Origin: Cinnamomum chago
Lineage: Eukaryota > Streptophyta > Magnoliopsida > Laurales > Lauraceae
NCBI GenBank assembly: GCA_038049695.1
Contig: CP142451.1
Span: 124,097,501-124,161,500 of the forward strand
Length of the DNA: 64,000 nt
Reading direction: 5' to 3'
In this document: positions 33,473 to 43,735 of the stretch, in pieces
Layout of the letters: each line of letters opens with the position of its first letter
Position numbering within the stretch: position 1 is the stretch's first letter
Position numbers and translations under genes: made by a program
Notes under the pieces: generated by a model
What the model saw: the letters and a program-made list of their open reading frames with translations, nothing else
Databases searched by the model: none
Told to the model about the DNA's origin: nothing

Positions 33473-33588
33473 ACTTGACATCATATGGATTCAAAGAAGT
33501 AAACAAAAAGCATCTTGCTTTATATGTCCGACTTGACATCGCATGGATTCAAAGCAGTAGATAAAAAGCATCTTGCTTTATATGTACG
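33473..33588 (+). repeat. 58-bp tandem duplication
   Basis: Two direct units (33,473-33,530 and 33,531-33,588), beginning ACTTGACATC and ending TTTATATGTMCG, with a handful of differences. A purine-rich stretch follows (33,640-33,780); it gives a 104-codon frame of low complexity that I do not call a gene. Confidence 0.9.
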
Positions 33589-34022
33589 ACTTGGAAGACG
33601 TGGCTTTCTTGTGTGGACTCGCATCCGACTGGGAAAATAAAAGAACCGAAGAATCCAATGTCTGTGAGGGAAAGGGAAAGAGAAGACGGACAAGGAATGA
33701 AGAGAGGAAACAAGGAGAGGAGGAGGAGAAATTAGAAGAAAAAGGAGAGAGGTGGATAGAGGTAGAAGAAGCAGTAGCTAGCTCCAGGTATATCACTCTC
33801 TCCCTCGCTCTTTATCCTTCCGAGCCTTTTTCTTTTATTTCATACCTCAGCTGTTTGCTACAGTGCTATGAGTATGATATGCACTAAAATCGCTCTCATA
33901 TTTTAATCTTATTTTGATGGAATTTCCATTTATCTTGTTCATGATATAGATCATATAGATGAAAATTATGGTGTTGGCCGTGGTCGTGGCTATCCTAAAA
34001 ACCGAGATTTGGTTATAGTTCG

Positions 34023-34188
34023 TGGTTGATCGTGTTTGTAGATTTATGTGCTGCCATTGGTTAGGTGTCTAAGGTGGTGGCTGGTACATATCTCTTATAC
34101 CATCATTACTTTGTCTTTGTGTTTTAGTACTCTTCATTGTACTAGTTTCTCCTTTTAATATATGTCATTGTTACTTCTTCTAAAAAAA
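34023..34188 (+). mobile_element. LINE 3' tail fragment
   Basis: Closely matches the 3' end of the LINEs at 14,400 and 59,706, but on the plus strand: GTGCTGCCATTGG, CTGGTACATATCTCTTATACC, CCTTTTAATATAT and a short poly(A). It is flanked by an unusually long direct repeat of about 80 bp (33,944-34,022 and 34,189-34,270), beginning ATATAGATCATATAGATG and containing TATCCTAAAAACCGA. Confidence 0.8.
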
Positions 34189-34922
34189 ATATAGATCATA
34201 TAGATGAAAATTGTGGTCTTGGTCGCGGTCATGGTCGTGGTTATCCTAAAAACCGATATGTTTATAGTTTGCAATTTATTGCGGTGTGAGTTTCTGTCTA
34301 TTCCAAAAATTTAAAGAGAAATCCAAAAATTCTAAAATATTAAAAAATGATAGAAAACAATCTTTTTTTTCATTAGTGCACGCAGTAAATTAAAATATCA
34401 ATTCCCATAAGTCATCACATCCTATCAAAAATAGTTTAAAGTTTATACAAATTTAATGATAAATTTATAAATATGATAAAAGCACTAAAAATATCATAAA
34501 TTAGTATATTAGACTTAACTAATAAGTAGTTAAATACTCAAACATCAAGTAAGCTAGGGCTTACAAATATGTTATAACTTACAAGTTACAATAATGAATT
34601 CCGCGGAACTACTTAATATTAATATTAAAAGGGTGCAATGAGAGAAAGTAGGTCTAAGAGAAACTAAGATTTAGGCTCCAAATCACTTCTTAAAAATAAA
34701 AATAAATAAATAACACTCCAAATTTTCAAAACCAAAATGTCTATATCTAGGCTCAAAACCACTAGATTTAAGAGAAAGTAAGAGTCTAAAACTAAAGTTA
34801 GCTCAATGAGAGGCTTTATTGCAATTATTTCACCTTTTAAAGAGATTCAAAAGTCAGGTGAAAATCGAAGAACAAAGTGCTTACAACTATAAAGATGTGC
34901 TCCAAAACTCTATATCCAACAT

Positions 34923-35087
34923 TTTTTTTTTGGCACCCCAGCCAAGGGGACTGGGACCCAAGAGAGTGTCATCATACACATGGAAAGGAAGCACGCACAA
35001 GTAGGAAGAGGTGGTACCTGTGGTTCGAACCCCAAGCAGTCAGGTAGGAACATACGCTCCTTACCACTCGGGTAAGGAGTCGTTCTT
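34923..35087 (-). mobile_element. tRNA-derived SINE
   Basis: On the minus strand it has a pol III box A-like GAGTGGTAAGGAGCG and box B GGGTTCGAACC-like sequence, and ends in a poly(A) tail (plus-strand T-run at 34,922). It is flanked by an 18-bp duplication, AAACTCTATATCCAACAT (34,905-34,922) and AAACTCTACATCCAACAT (35,088-35,105), with one mismatch. The layout is that of a short plant SINE. Confidence 0.88.
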
Positions 35088-36143
35088 AAACTCTACATCC
35101 AACATGTTTCTATCATTTCCAAGGCATTTTGTGAAAGAAACTTTAAAAAAAAAACATGAAAAATAAACTCAAAATGCTTACATGAAGCTACTTGGTTAAG
35201 TTCTTTGGTTTTGTTGCGATGAAATCTATTTAAATATTGAGATTTCGATGTACAATCGTGAAAAAGAGGTTTTGGAAAGATGAAATAGGGTCTTTAGCTT
35301 TTAGACCTCCTGCTACCAAGACCAATATGCATCAAAACTTTGGTCTGGTAGTGGCCAATACTGCTACATATTGGCCAATATGCACCTGTGTTGGTAGACA
35401 TTTTAAATTACCATAGTTGTTAATGCGATGTTAATGGTACAAAAAAAACATTATAATTTCTAATGGAGTATTTCAAACTTTTGCTGGTAATTCATGTTTT
35501 TGACCTCCTGTCATATCTTGCTTCAATCGAAAAAGGACAAAAAAAAAAGTTTATTATTTTAGTTGTTTATTGATCTCTGATCGGGTCCGGATCCCCTGTT
35601 TTAATCAAACAATGAAAATGCTATTTCGTCTAGTCCCTAACCGCCACGTGTAAAAGAATGCCATATCAGCTAGATGATCTCAACTGCTTTGTTGAAATGA
35701 AAAAGAAAACTAGTGGGACTTTTTTACAAATACAAAAATAGGTGCGGAGGTAGCCCTTATTTCCGATGGAGAAGTGGAGGTCGGAATTGGATGGAATCTG
35801 ACGGAATCTGGCAAATTGAAGGTGGCATCTGCACCCTAGAGAGCGAGCGCCACCTCATCGTAGGTGGTTAGTCATCTTAGCCGTCGGGAAAGTGCCGAAC
35901 CGAGTTCTTGAAGCCTTGCGTGCCTCTCGGATCTCCGACACCCATTTGTCGGTCCGGGATCGGATCTCGTGGTTGATGGGATGTTGCCCGATAACTTAGG
36001 AGGTGGTGATCCATCATTAATCGTACTAATGGCAATTTAGTATTTGCACAAAAAATATGAATTTCCACACAAAGAAAATAATCAAGCATTCCGATAGAAT
36101 ATGTTGTTGTTGACCTTGTCATCGAGGCCATAGTCATAAGAAT

Positions 36144-36820
36144 TGTGTGGGGACCTTTTTTATAATTCAACAGACGGGTACGATTTTGATAGCGGATGAC
36201 AGTTAAGTTAGTCTTGGTCTCGGTCTCGTCCGTCTCGGTGCCTCCACGGGTTCAGTATTTAGTTTTGGCTAGCCTCGGGAGTACCGACTAGCCTCGCCTA
36301 GGTTCATCGCCCACACACCCATCTCGGTCTCGGTGGCTTCAATCGACTGAGATAAGCGTCGAATGTCAATCATAATAAACGCCCTGCAGGGCACGTGCCT
36401 GATAAGGAGTTAACCTTATAATGTGGTCACTTCCGCAGCCATACAAGGTATAGACTGATAGGATAGGGCTTTTACCTACCCCCACTAAGGGTACTAGGTA
36501 TGGCCTGATGGGATGTTCCCTTTTTACCAACCTCACTAAAGAAATTCTTGATGAAACCAAGTGCATATATATATATGTCTGTATACAAGGTGAGTCCAAG
36601 GAGGTAAGTAGAAAAAAAGCACATACACTTTCATGCTCTTTCTTCTCCAATCATCTTCGGCGTTGTAACTGAACTGATTTAGGCATCGGAGGGCCTTGTG
36701 CTGATAACAACTAGGGTCTCTGATCCTTCATTCCTCTTCCTTCTCCAGGTTTTTAGCCAGCCAGACTCTCCCGAGAAGTCTTGCACTACCTAAGTAAATC
36801 TCAGATTTTTTGCATTTACA
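36144..36820 (+). repeat. Gypsy 5' LTR (677 bp)
   Basis: TGTGTGGGGACC to TTTGCATTTACA. A hand comparison with the 3' LTR gives about 65-70 substitutions, mostly transitions, so it is old or heavily methylated. A TATA-like (AT)n run is near 36,566. Confidence 0.93.
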
Positions 36821-36821
36821 A

Positions 36822-36840
36822 TTGGTGCCGTCTGTGGGGA
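36822..36840 (+). other. Gypsy primer-binding region
   Basis: TTGGTGCCGTCTGTGGGGA lies one base after the LTR, where the tRNA primer site belongs. It starts like the TGGCGCC class of plant gypsy sites but matches a tRNA-Asp-type site only partly; I do not assign the tRNA. Confidence 0.6.
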
Positions 36841-36855
36841 TTGATTAAAAAACGC

Positions 36856-38831
36856 CATGCCTCCAAAAGGTAAAAAGGTCGCTAAATCATCCGAAGCTTT
36901 GCAGCTGTCGCCAGTGCTGGAAGAGATAACAACCCCATCTGGGGAGCAGATGCAGCAAGGAGCAGTCCCAACACAGTCATCGCCCAACTGGAAGAATTAG
37001 TGCAATCACGAGCACGATAGGCGCAACAAGGAGCTGTATCAGCACGACTGCCGCTGACATTGCAAGAACAACGTCCGCCCATTTCTAGATAGAGGAGGCC
37101 TGGGGCCAAGTCCCACCTAGGAGAAGCTCCCCCGTCAAGGACTTCAAAGAAGGCATAGTGCCGCCCCGGAAAAACAACCAGCTAGCCAAGCGCCACCAGC
37201 AACGAGCACCAGTCCCTTATCAAAAGAGAATTGGAGGTAGGTCTCGTCAGGCAGGGACTTCCTAGCGAAATAAGTCTCCAACACCTGTTATCTCCTGTCG
37301 GTCCCATCTTGAGACAGAGAGGAACGGTGGAGAGGATGACTACAACCCTCTCATTGAGGATGTCAGAGCTCAGAACGCCATTATCCAGGAGAAAGACGAG
37401 CAGATCCTCCAACTCCAGCAACAGCTACGAGAGAAGACGACGAACCAGAGGCCACCTTCCTCGCCTTCTCGGCTTCATTCAGACGAACAGGACCTGAAAG
37501 GGGCTTGGGACAACAAGAGGCACCCCAGAACCTACGAAGAAGGCTCAGGCAGTAGCCACCAGAGCAGCACCCGAGGAGGACAGAAGCGAATAACAAAAGA
37601 CCGACGCGATGTACCCGACTGGCTTTGGCCAGTACACCAAACAGACTGTTTAGCAAAATATGAAGGTGGCTGGCCTCATTCGGGACCAGCTGGATACTTA
37701 CGATTCGGGGAGTCTAGGTACGTCCCCCTTCTCCCAGGAGATAACCGACTTCCATCTCCCAGAGAAGTTCGGCATTCCAAGGTTCGCCCTCTATGACGGG
37801 ACCTCGGATCCTTCGGCCCATCTCCGACATTTCACCCAATGGATGTCAATCTGGGGGGATGTCGGACATTTGAACTGCAGAGTGTTCTCCTCCAGCTTCG
37901 GCAATCTCCCCCTCAGGTGGTTCTGCGCACTTCTGGAGGAGTCTATCTTTAGTTGGCGGCAGCTCAGAGGTTCCTTCCTGGAAAAGTTCCAGGCGCACAG
38001 GGTCATCCCCAGGACAAATAACGACTTGATGGCTTTGAGGATGAAAAAAGACGAGATCATTACTCAATTCGCCAAGAGGTTCTGGACCGTTTATAGCCAG
38101 ATTGAAGATGCCAACGAAGAAGTAGTTGTCATGTGCTTCAAAGAAGCCCTGCTGCATGGCAATGATCTCCCGAAAGAGCTCATCTGATGTCTTGTGGCCA
38201 CCATGAAAACAATGATGACCCGGCTGAATCAGTTCATCGAGCACGAGGAAGACGAAACCCGAGCCCGGGAGAACTTCGGCCTCAGGCATGAGAGCAGCCA
38301 GTACCAAGACAGACCCCCTGTCAAGGACAAGAAGCCGTTTCGAAGAGAGGAGAGGGGCTGCGATAGGGCCTCCTCGAATTTGGTAATGATCTCAACACCC
38401 ACCTCGAGGGGCAAAAGAAGCTCAAACCCTCTGCTGACTCCTATAGAGCTGTGAATACAGGCTTCAAGGAGCCTATCTATAGACTCCTCAGCAAAATCAA
38501 GAGAGAGCCTTTCTTTAAGTGGCCGCCACCAATGAGAGGCGACCTTTCAACTCTAGACCAAGGCAAGTTTTGTGCCTATTATAAACAAAATGGACACAGA
38601 ACAGAAGATTGCATGTCATTTAAAGCTCATCTCGAGAAGCTCGTGAAAGACGGGCATCTGAAGGACCACATAAAGGAGGCGGGCAACAATAATGTCCGAC
38701 CCCACCAGCACCGGAGCCACGAAGACGATGAAGAGCCAAATGGGATTATTAATGTCATACACCTGGCTCCCGCGCCAAGGGGAAGCAATCAAACTCATGC
38801 CGAGGCTAGGAGGGTCTCACATAATAAGTAG
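36856..38831 (+). pseudogene. gag: Gypsy gag, broken
   Basis: An ATG at 36,856 begins a Lys-rich start (MPPKGKKVAKSSEA). The capsid core is clear at 37,660-38,187 (FGIPRFALYDGTSDPSAHLR... W...F...F, Retrotrans_gag type). A late segment, 38,451-38,831, has a zinc-knuckle relic CAYYKQNGHRTEDC with the first Cys spacing altered. Stops and frame changes occur near 37,000, 38,188 and 38,454, so no full gag is made. Product role: particle formation and RNA packaging. Confidence 0.85.
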
Positions 38832-38879
38832 GTGATGACAATCGAGTTAGAGCCCGCCGCGAAGAAAGTCCGAACAGAA

Positions 38880-40835
38880 AGGCCAAAGATTTAGTTCTCA
38901 GAACAGGATTTGGAGGGAGTCCAGCTACCTCATAACAACCCACTGGTTCTCACCCTAAATCTGATGAACTACGTGGTGAAAAGGGTGCTTGTGGACCCCG
39001 GGAGTTCCTCGGAGATCCTATACTTCGACTGCTTCAAGAAACTGGGACTCAAGGAAGAAGACTTCTAGAATCGCGCACTCCTCTCATAGGCTTCAGTTCA
39101 AAACCAATCTACCCCAAAGGGAGGATCTCCCTGAGGGTACAAATCGGAGGGGCAAGTATGCAGACCAATTTCCTGGTGGTAGATGTACCATAACCCTACA
39201 ACGTGATTATGGGGAGGAGTTGGCTGCATGGCATGGAGGCTATACCCTCCACTCATAACCAGAAGTTGAAGTTCCCACTCGAAGGCAGGGATGGCAGAGT
39301 AAAGGTCATAATGGTCAAAGGAAACCAGGAAATGGCCAAGCAATGCTTAATGGCCGCAATGCCTGGTAAAGCAGAGCCTTCCCAGATACATATGGCTGAG
39401 CTCGAAACCGAACTGGAGAACGTCGGCCGAGATCCCGAGCTAAAGAGAGTCGAAGATCTGATCGAAGTAAAAGTTGACCCATCTGATCTTGAAAGATACT
39501 TTCTGCTGGGGAGCCAACTTCCCAAGGCCGAGAAGGCCAAGTTGCTCGATTTTTTGCTGTAGAACAAGGAGGTCTTTGCCTGGATGCCATATGAGTTGTC
39601 GGCCATCGATCTTGAGATCATCTACCACAGGTTGAACGTAGATCCAAAATACGAGCCTGTGGTTCAAAAGGCTCGCGGAATGGGGATTCCACAGACTGAA
39701 GCCGTGCTTGAAGAGGTCGACAAACTACTAGAAGCTCGGGCCATCAAAGAAGTACAATACCCGGAATGGTTGGCGAACACAGTGGTCGTTAAGAAGAAGA
39801 ATGGGAAATGGCCGCGTGGACTTCACCGACCTTAATAAAGCATGCCCAAAAGACAGTTTCCCACTACCAAAGATCGACCAGCTAATTGACACCATAGCCG
39901 GACAGACAGAATGAGCTTCCTAGATGTTTACCGGGGGTACCACCAGATCCCAATGTATGGGTCGATGAAGAGAAGACCACTTTCATAACATCAAGAGGCA
40001 TCTACTGTTACAAGGTCATGCCCTTCGGGTTGAAAAATGCAGGCGCAACTTACCAACGGCTGGTGACCAAGATGTTTCAGTCTCAGCTCGGCAAAACGAT
40101 GGAGGTCTACATTGACGACTTGGTCATCAAGTCTGAAAGGGAGGAGGACCATTTGGCCGATCTGCGTTAGACGTTCGACACACTGAAAAAGTTCCAGCTC
40201 AAATTGAATGCGTCCAAATGTGCGTTTGGTGTTGGCTCGGACAAATTCCTTGGAAGCCTCATCACAAGAAGGGGTATTGAAGCCAACCCAGACCAGATCT
40301 CGACGATCCAAGCAATTTAGAGTCCGACCACGACTAAACAGGTCCAAAGGCTCACAGGGATGGCCGCTACCCTCAATCGCTTTATCAGCCGAGCCTCAAA
40401 CAAATGCCGCCCATTCTTTCAACTTCTGAAAAAGAAGACAAAATTCCAGTGGACTCCGAAGTGCGACCAAGCCCTCTAGGAACTTAAAGACTATTTGTCT
40501 TCCCCCTACTATCAACACCGAAACAAGGCGAGACCCTTTATCTGTACTTGGTAGTCTCGGACCATGCGGTGAGCTCAGTCCTCGTCAGAGAAGAAGATAA
40601 GCAGCAAAAGTCAATCTATTACACAAGCAGAATTCTTCTTGATGTTGAGACCAGGTATTTGCCATTAGAGAAACTTTCATTGGCACTCATCAGCGCCTCT
40701 TGCAAGCTCTCCAATTGCTTCCAGGCATACACAATTGTGGTTGTTACAGAACATCCGCTCAAATCCCTTTTTCGGAAAGCAAACTTCTCTGGAAGAGTTT
40801 CAAAATGGGCCGTTGAGCTGGGGTAATTCGACATT
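38880..40835 (+). pseudogene. pol: Gypsy protease, RT and RNase H, broken
   Basis: Protease relic: VDPGSSSEIL near 38,990, where the usual active-site DGGS/DSGA is DPGS, a likely inactivating change. RT begins around 39,600; QYPEWLANTVVVKKKNGKW is visible, then the frame shifts near 39,815 to a DFTDLNKACPKDSFPLPKID block. The RT active site is YIDD (40,108-40,119). RNase H follows (40,530-40,835). In-frame stops occur at 39,067, 39,560, 40,168 and 40,318. Reverse transcription function is inferred for the ancestor only. Confidence 0.88.
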
Positions 40836-41029
40836 CAATATCAACCCAGAATGGCAATCAAAGCCCAAGTTTTGACAGACTTCATCGTAGAATTCATCTC
40901 TCCCAGTTCGGCATCGAGCCAGCCCAACACCGAACTGGGGGGCAGTACGGGTAGAGAAAGCAATGGGGGCAGCGGTGAAGCAACTGAGACCGAGCACGAA
41001 CAGTCTTGGAAGCAATCCCTCAACTCAGC

Positions 41030-41516
41030 ATGGAGAGTGTTCGTAGACGGGTCTTCGACATCGAAGAGAGCTGGTGTCAGCATAGTCTTCCTTTCTCCAG
41101 AAAACCTTGTCATCGAGTAGGCCTTGATGCTCGGTTTCAAGGCATCTAATAATGAAGCAGAGTATGAAGCACTGATCGCAGCGCTCAATAGTGCCAAGAT
41201 CCTGGGGGCACAGCAACTTATAGTCTTCAGCGACTCTTAGTTGGTGACGAGCCAACTCAGTGGGGACTATCAGGCTCGTGACGAAAGGATGACAGTCTAC
41301 TTGTCTCGTGCAAAGCAACTTCTTTCTCAGTTCCAGAAAGCCGTGGCCAAACAGATCGGCAGAGAAGCCAACTCCCTTGTGGACGCCCTCGCTAGTTTGG
41401 CGTTAGCTGTCGAAGCCGGGAAGAAAAGAATAGTTGAGGTGAGAACTTTGGAAATTCCAAGTGTAGAGTTTCGCCCACCTCTGCAGATGCTGTGCGTCGA
41501 TCTCGGTTCAAGCTGA
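41030..41516 (+). pseudogene. pol: Second (archaeal-type) RNase H of Tat element
   Basis: Separate RNase H-like domain between the first RNase H and integrase: FVDGSSTSKRAG, then [12 protein letters not shown], then VFSDS and QIGREANSLVDALASLA. Key Asp, Glu and Asp positions are kept; stops at 41,118 and 41,238 break it. This added domain is diagnostic of the Tat lineage. Confidence 0.85.
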
Positions 41517-42750
41517 ATGGATCCGATCATCGCCTATTTGAAGCACGATCGACTTCCCGAAGATAAAAATGAGGCTCACAAGACCAGGTTAAAAGCAGCT
41601 CGGTTTTGGTTGTCTCCGGATGGCAAGCTCTATAGGAAGTCCTTCACTGATCCCTATCTCCTATGCGTCCACCCGACCAGGGTCGAAGATTTCCTATACG
41701 AAATCCATGAGGGGATCTGCGGAAGCCACATTGGAGATTGGTCGCTAGCCTACCACGCCATAAGCCAAGGGTACTTGTGGCCCTACATGCAGAAGGACGC
41801 ATAGCTTTATGCAAATAAATGCGAAAAATGCCAGAAATTCTCACACTCCCTCCATCGGCCAGCATAGGATATGAGCCCGCTCTCTAGTCCATGGCCCTTT
41901 ACTCAATGGGGATTGGATATTGTGGGGCCTCTTCACCAAACCCCAAGCAGTAAAAGATGGCTGATAGTGGCCACTGACTACTTCATCAAGTGGATAGAAG
42001 CAGAACCATTGTCCTCTATTACTAAACACGACACCAGGAACTTCGTTTGGAAGAGTATCGTCACAAGGTTCGGAGTACCAAGAACCTTGGTCTCTGACAA
42101 CGGGACTCAGTTTGATTCTAATTTCTTCAGGTACTTCTGCCTGGAGCTCGGTATCAGGAATCACTATGCGACCCCAGCTTACCCGCAGAACAATGGCCAG
42201 GCCGAAATCTCAAACAAATTAGTGCTTAACATACTTAAGAAGAGGCTCGACCGAGCCAAAGGAAGATGGGTGGAAGAGCTTCTGAGCGTCCTTTGGGCAT
42301 ACAGAGCTACCCCTAGGAGCTCCACCTCTGCAACACCTTTCTCCCTCGCCTATGTATGGAAGTCGTGATCCCTCTCGAGGTCGGCCTCCCTACATTAAGG
42401 TCGGAACTATTAGACCAAGGAAAGAATGACATAAACCTGGCTCGAGAACTTGATCTAACTGAAGAGCGAAGAGATGCCGCTACGGTTAGCCTAGCCTCTT
42501 ACCAATAACAACTAGCCAAAGGATACAATCAAAGGGTCAAGGAAAGGAGGTTTTTAGTAGGAGAACTGATGTTAAAAAGATGCTCCCTGCCGACAAAAAT
42601 CCTAATGTAGGTAAGCTCGCCCCGAACTGGCATGGACTGTTCAAGGTGATCTCAAAAGCAGGGAAATTAGCATACCGACTGGAAGACATGGAGGGCAGAG
42701 AATTGCCACGACCATGGAATGCCTCACACCTCAAGAAATATTTCTTCTGA
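41517..42750 (+). pseudogene. pol: Gypsy integrase, broken
   Basis: The N-terminal zinc domain (HEGICGSH... CEKC), then the catalytic core with Asp in GLDIVGPL, Asp in VSDNGTQF and Glu in NGQAEISNK. A C-terminal part ends at TGA 42,750 after NASHLKKYFF. Stops near 41,802, 41,866 and 42,366, and a frame change after 42,366, disable it. The DDE residues themselves are intact. Confidence 0.88.
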
Positions 42751-42829
42751 AATGTACCAAAAATGAATCAAGTTCTTATGGAAGGACTTATTCTTATGAA
42801 AATATCTGCCAGGTTTTCTTCCAAGTTAT

Positions 42830-43330
42830 GTCTTTCGGTTCGGTCATGGGATCAACCCCTTCGACTCAGTTATAGAACCAGCCATTTATCTCGCCAAGTT
42901 GCGGAACTCAGCGTCAGCTCGGTTACGGAACCAGCTGCTTTCGGTTCGGTCACGGGACCAACCCCCTCGGCTCGGTTATAGAACAAGTCATTTAAATCGC
43001 CAAGTTGTGGAACTCGGCATCAGCTTGGTTACGGAAATAACTATTTTCGGTTCGGTCATGGGACCAACCCCCTCAGCTCGATTATAGAACCAGCCATTTA
43101 AATCGCCAAGTTGCGGAACTCGGTGTCAGCTCGGTTACGGAACCAGCTGCTTTTGGTTGGGTCACGGGACCAACCCCATCGGCTCGGTTATAGAACCAGC
43201 CATTTAAATCGCCAAGTTGCGGAACTCGGCGTCAGATCAGTTACGGAACCAGCTGCTTTCGGTTCAGTCTTGGGACCAACCCCCCTCGACTCAGTTATGG
43301 ACCGTTCAAGGTGATCTTTGGGCACGGTAT
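42830..43330 (+). repeat. 106-bp tandem repeats after gypsy pol
   Basis: Five units with exact 106-bp spacing: the GGTTCGGTC-type anchor falls at 42,837, 42,943, 43,049, 43,155 and 43,261. Units share GGACCAACCCC, CGGCTCGGTTATAGAACCA, AAATCGCCAAGTTG and CGGTTACGGAACC. The last unit decays into a sequence sharing CCGTTCAAGGTGATCT with the end of pol (42,640). Tandem repeats in the 3' region are common in Tat elements. The open frames across it are repeat artefacts. Confidence 0.93.
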
Positions 43331-43735
43331 AGGACTATCCTCCCTTGGCTCAGTCGCGAAACCAACCATCTAAGATCGCCAGGTTACAACTGCCTAGGTC
43401 ACCAAGTCATGGGATTTGGCACGCCTCTCAGACTAATTAAGACTCCGGCCCTACTGTCCAAAGTTATGAAACCAGCCGTCCTAATCCGATTGTGAAACCA
43501 AGGCCTTTAGGCTAGGACTATTTAAAACTAGCCCTCCCTTGCTTACGGATTCAAATGAAGACTGACCTTAGCCACTTGGTAGAATTATAAAAAAGTCGTT
43601 CGAGGATGAACAAAATGGACAAAAATACAAGGTAAGAAGACTGAAATGGATAAAATTTTCATTTTTATTAATAAGAAAAGTAATTACAAATACATTTTCG
43701 TTTACAAAGAAAGAAAGAAAAAAAAAAGGAATACA

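Larger units (their letters stand above)
31640..33560. repeat. Diverged spacer duplication, unit 2
   Basis: Partner of 19,240-20,660 (anchors given there). It lacks the hairpin MITE found in unit 1 and carries the MITE-like segment at 31,757-32,062 instead. No gene recognised. Confidence 0.65.

Noticed and set aside
33573-33887. Frame of 104 codons, Lys/Glu/Arg-rich
   Set aside because: Produced by a purine-rich low-complexity stretch.
42763-43495. Several overlapping frames of 60-92 codons
   Set aside because: They are readings through the 106-bp tandem repeats after pol, not genes.
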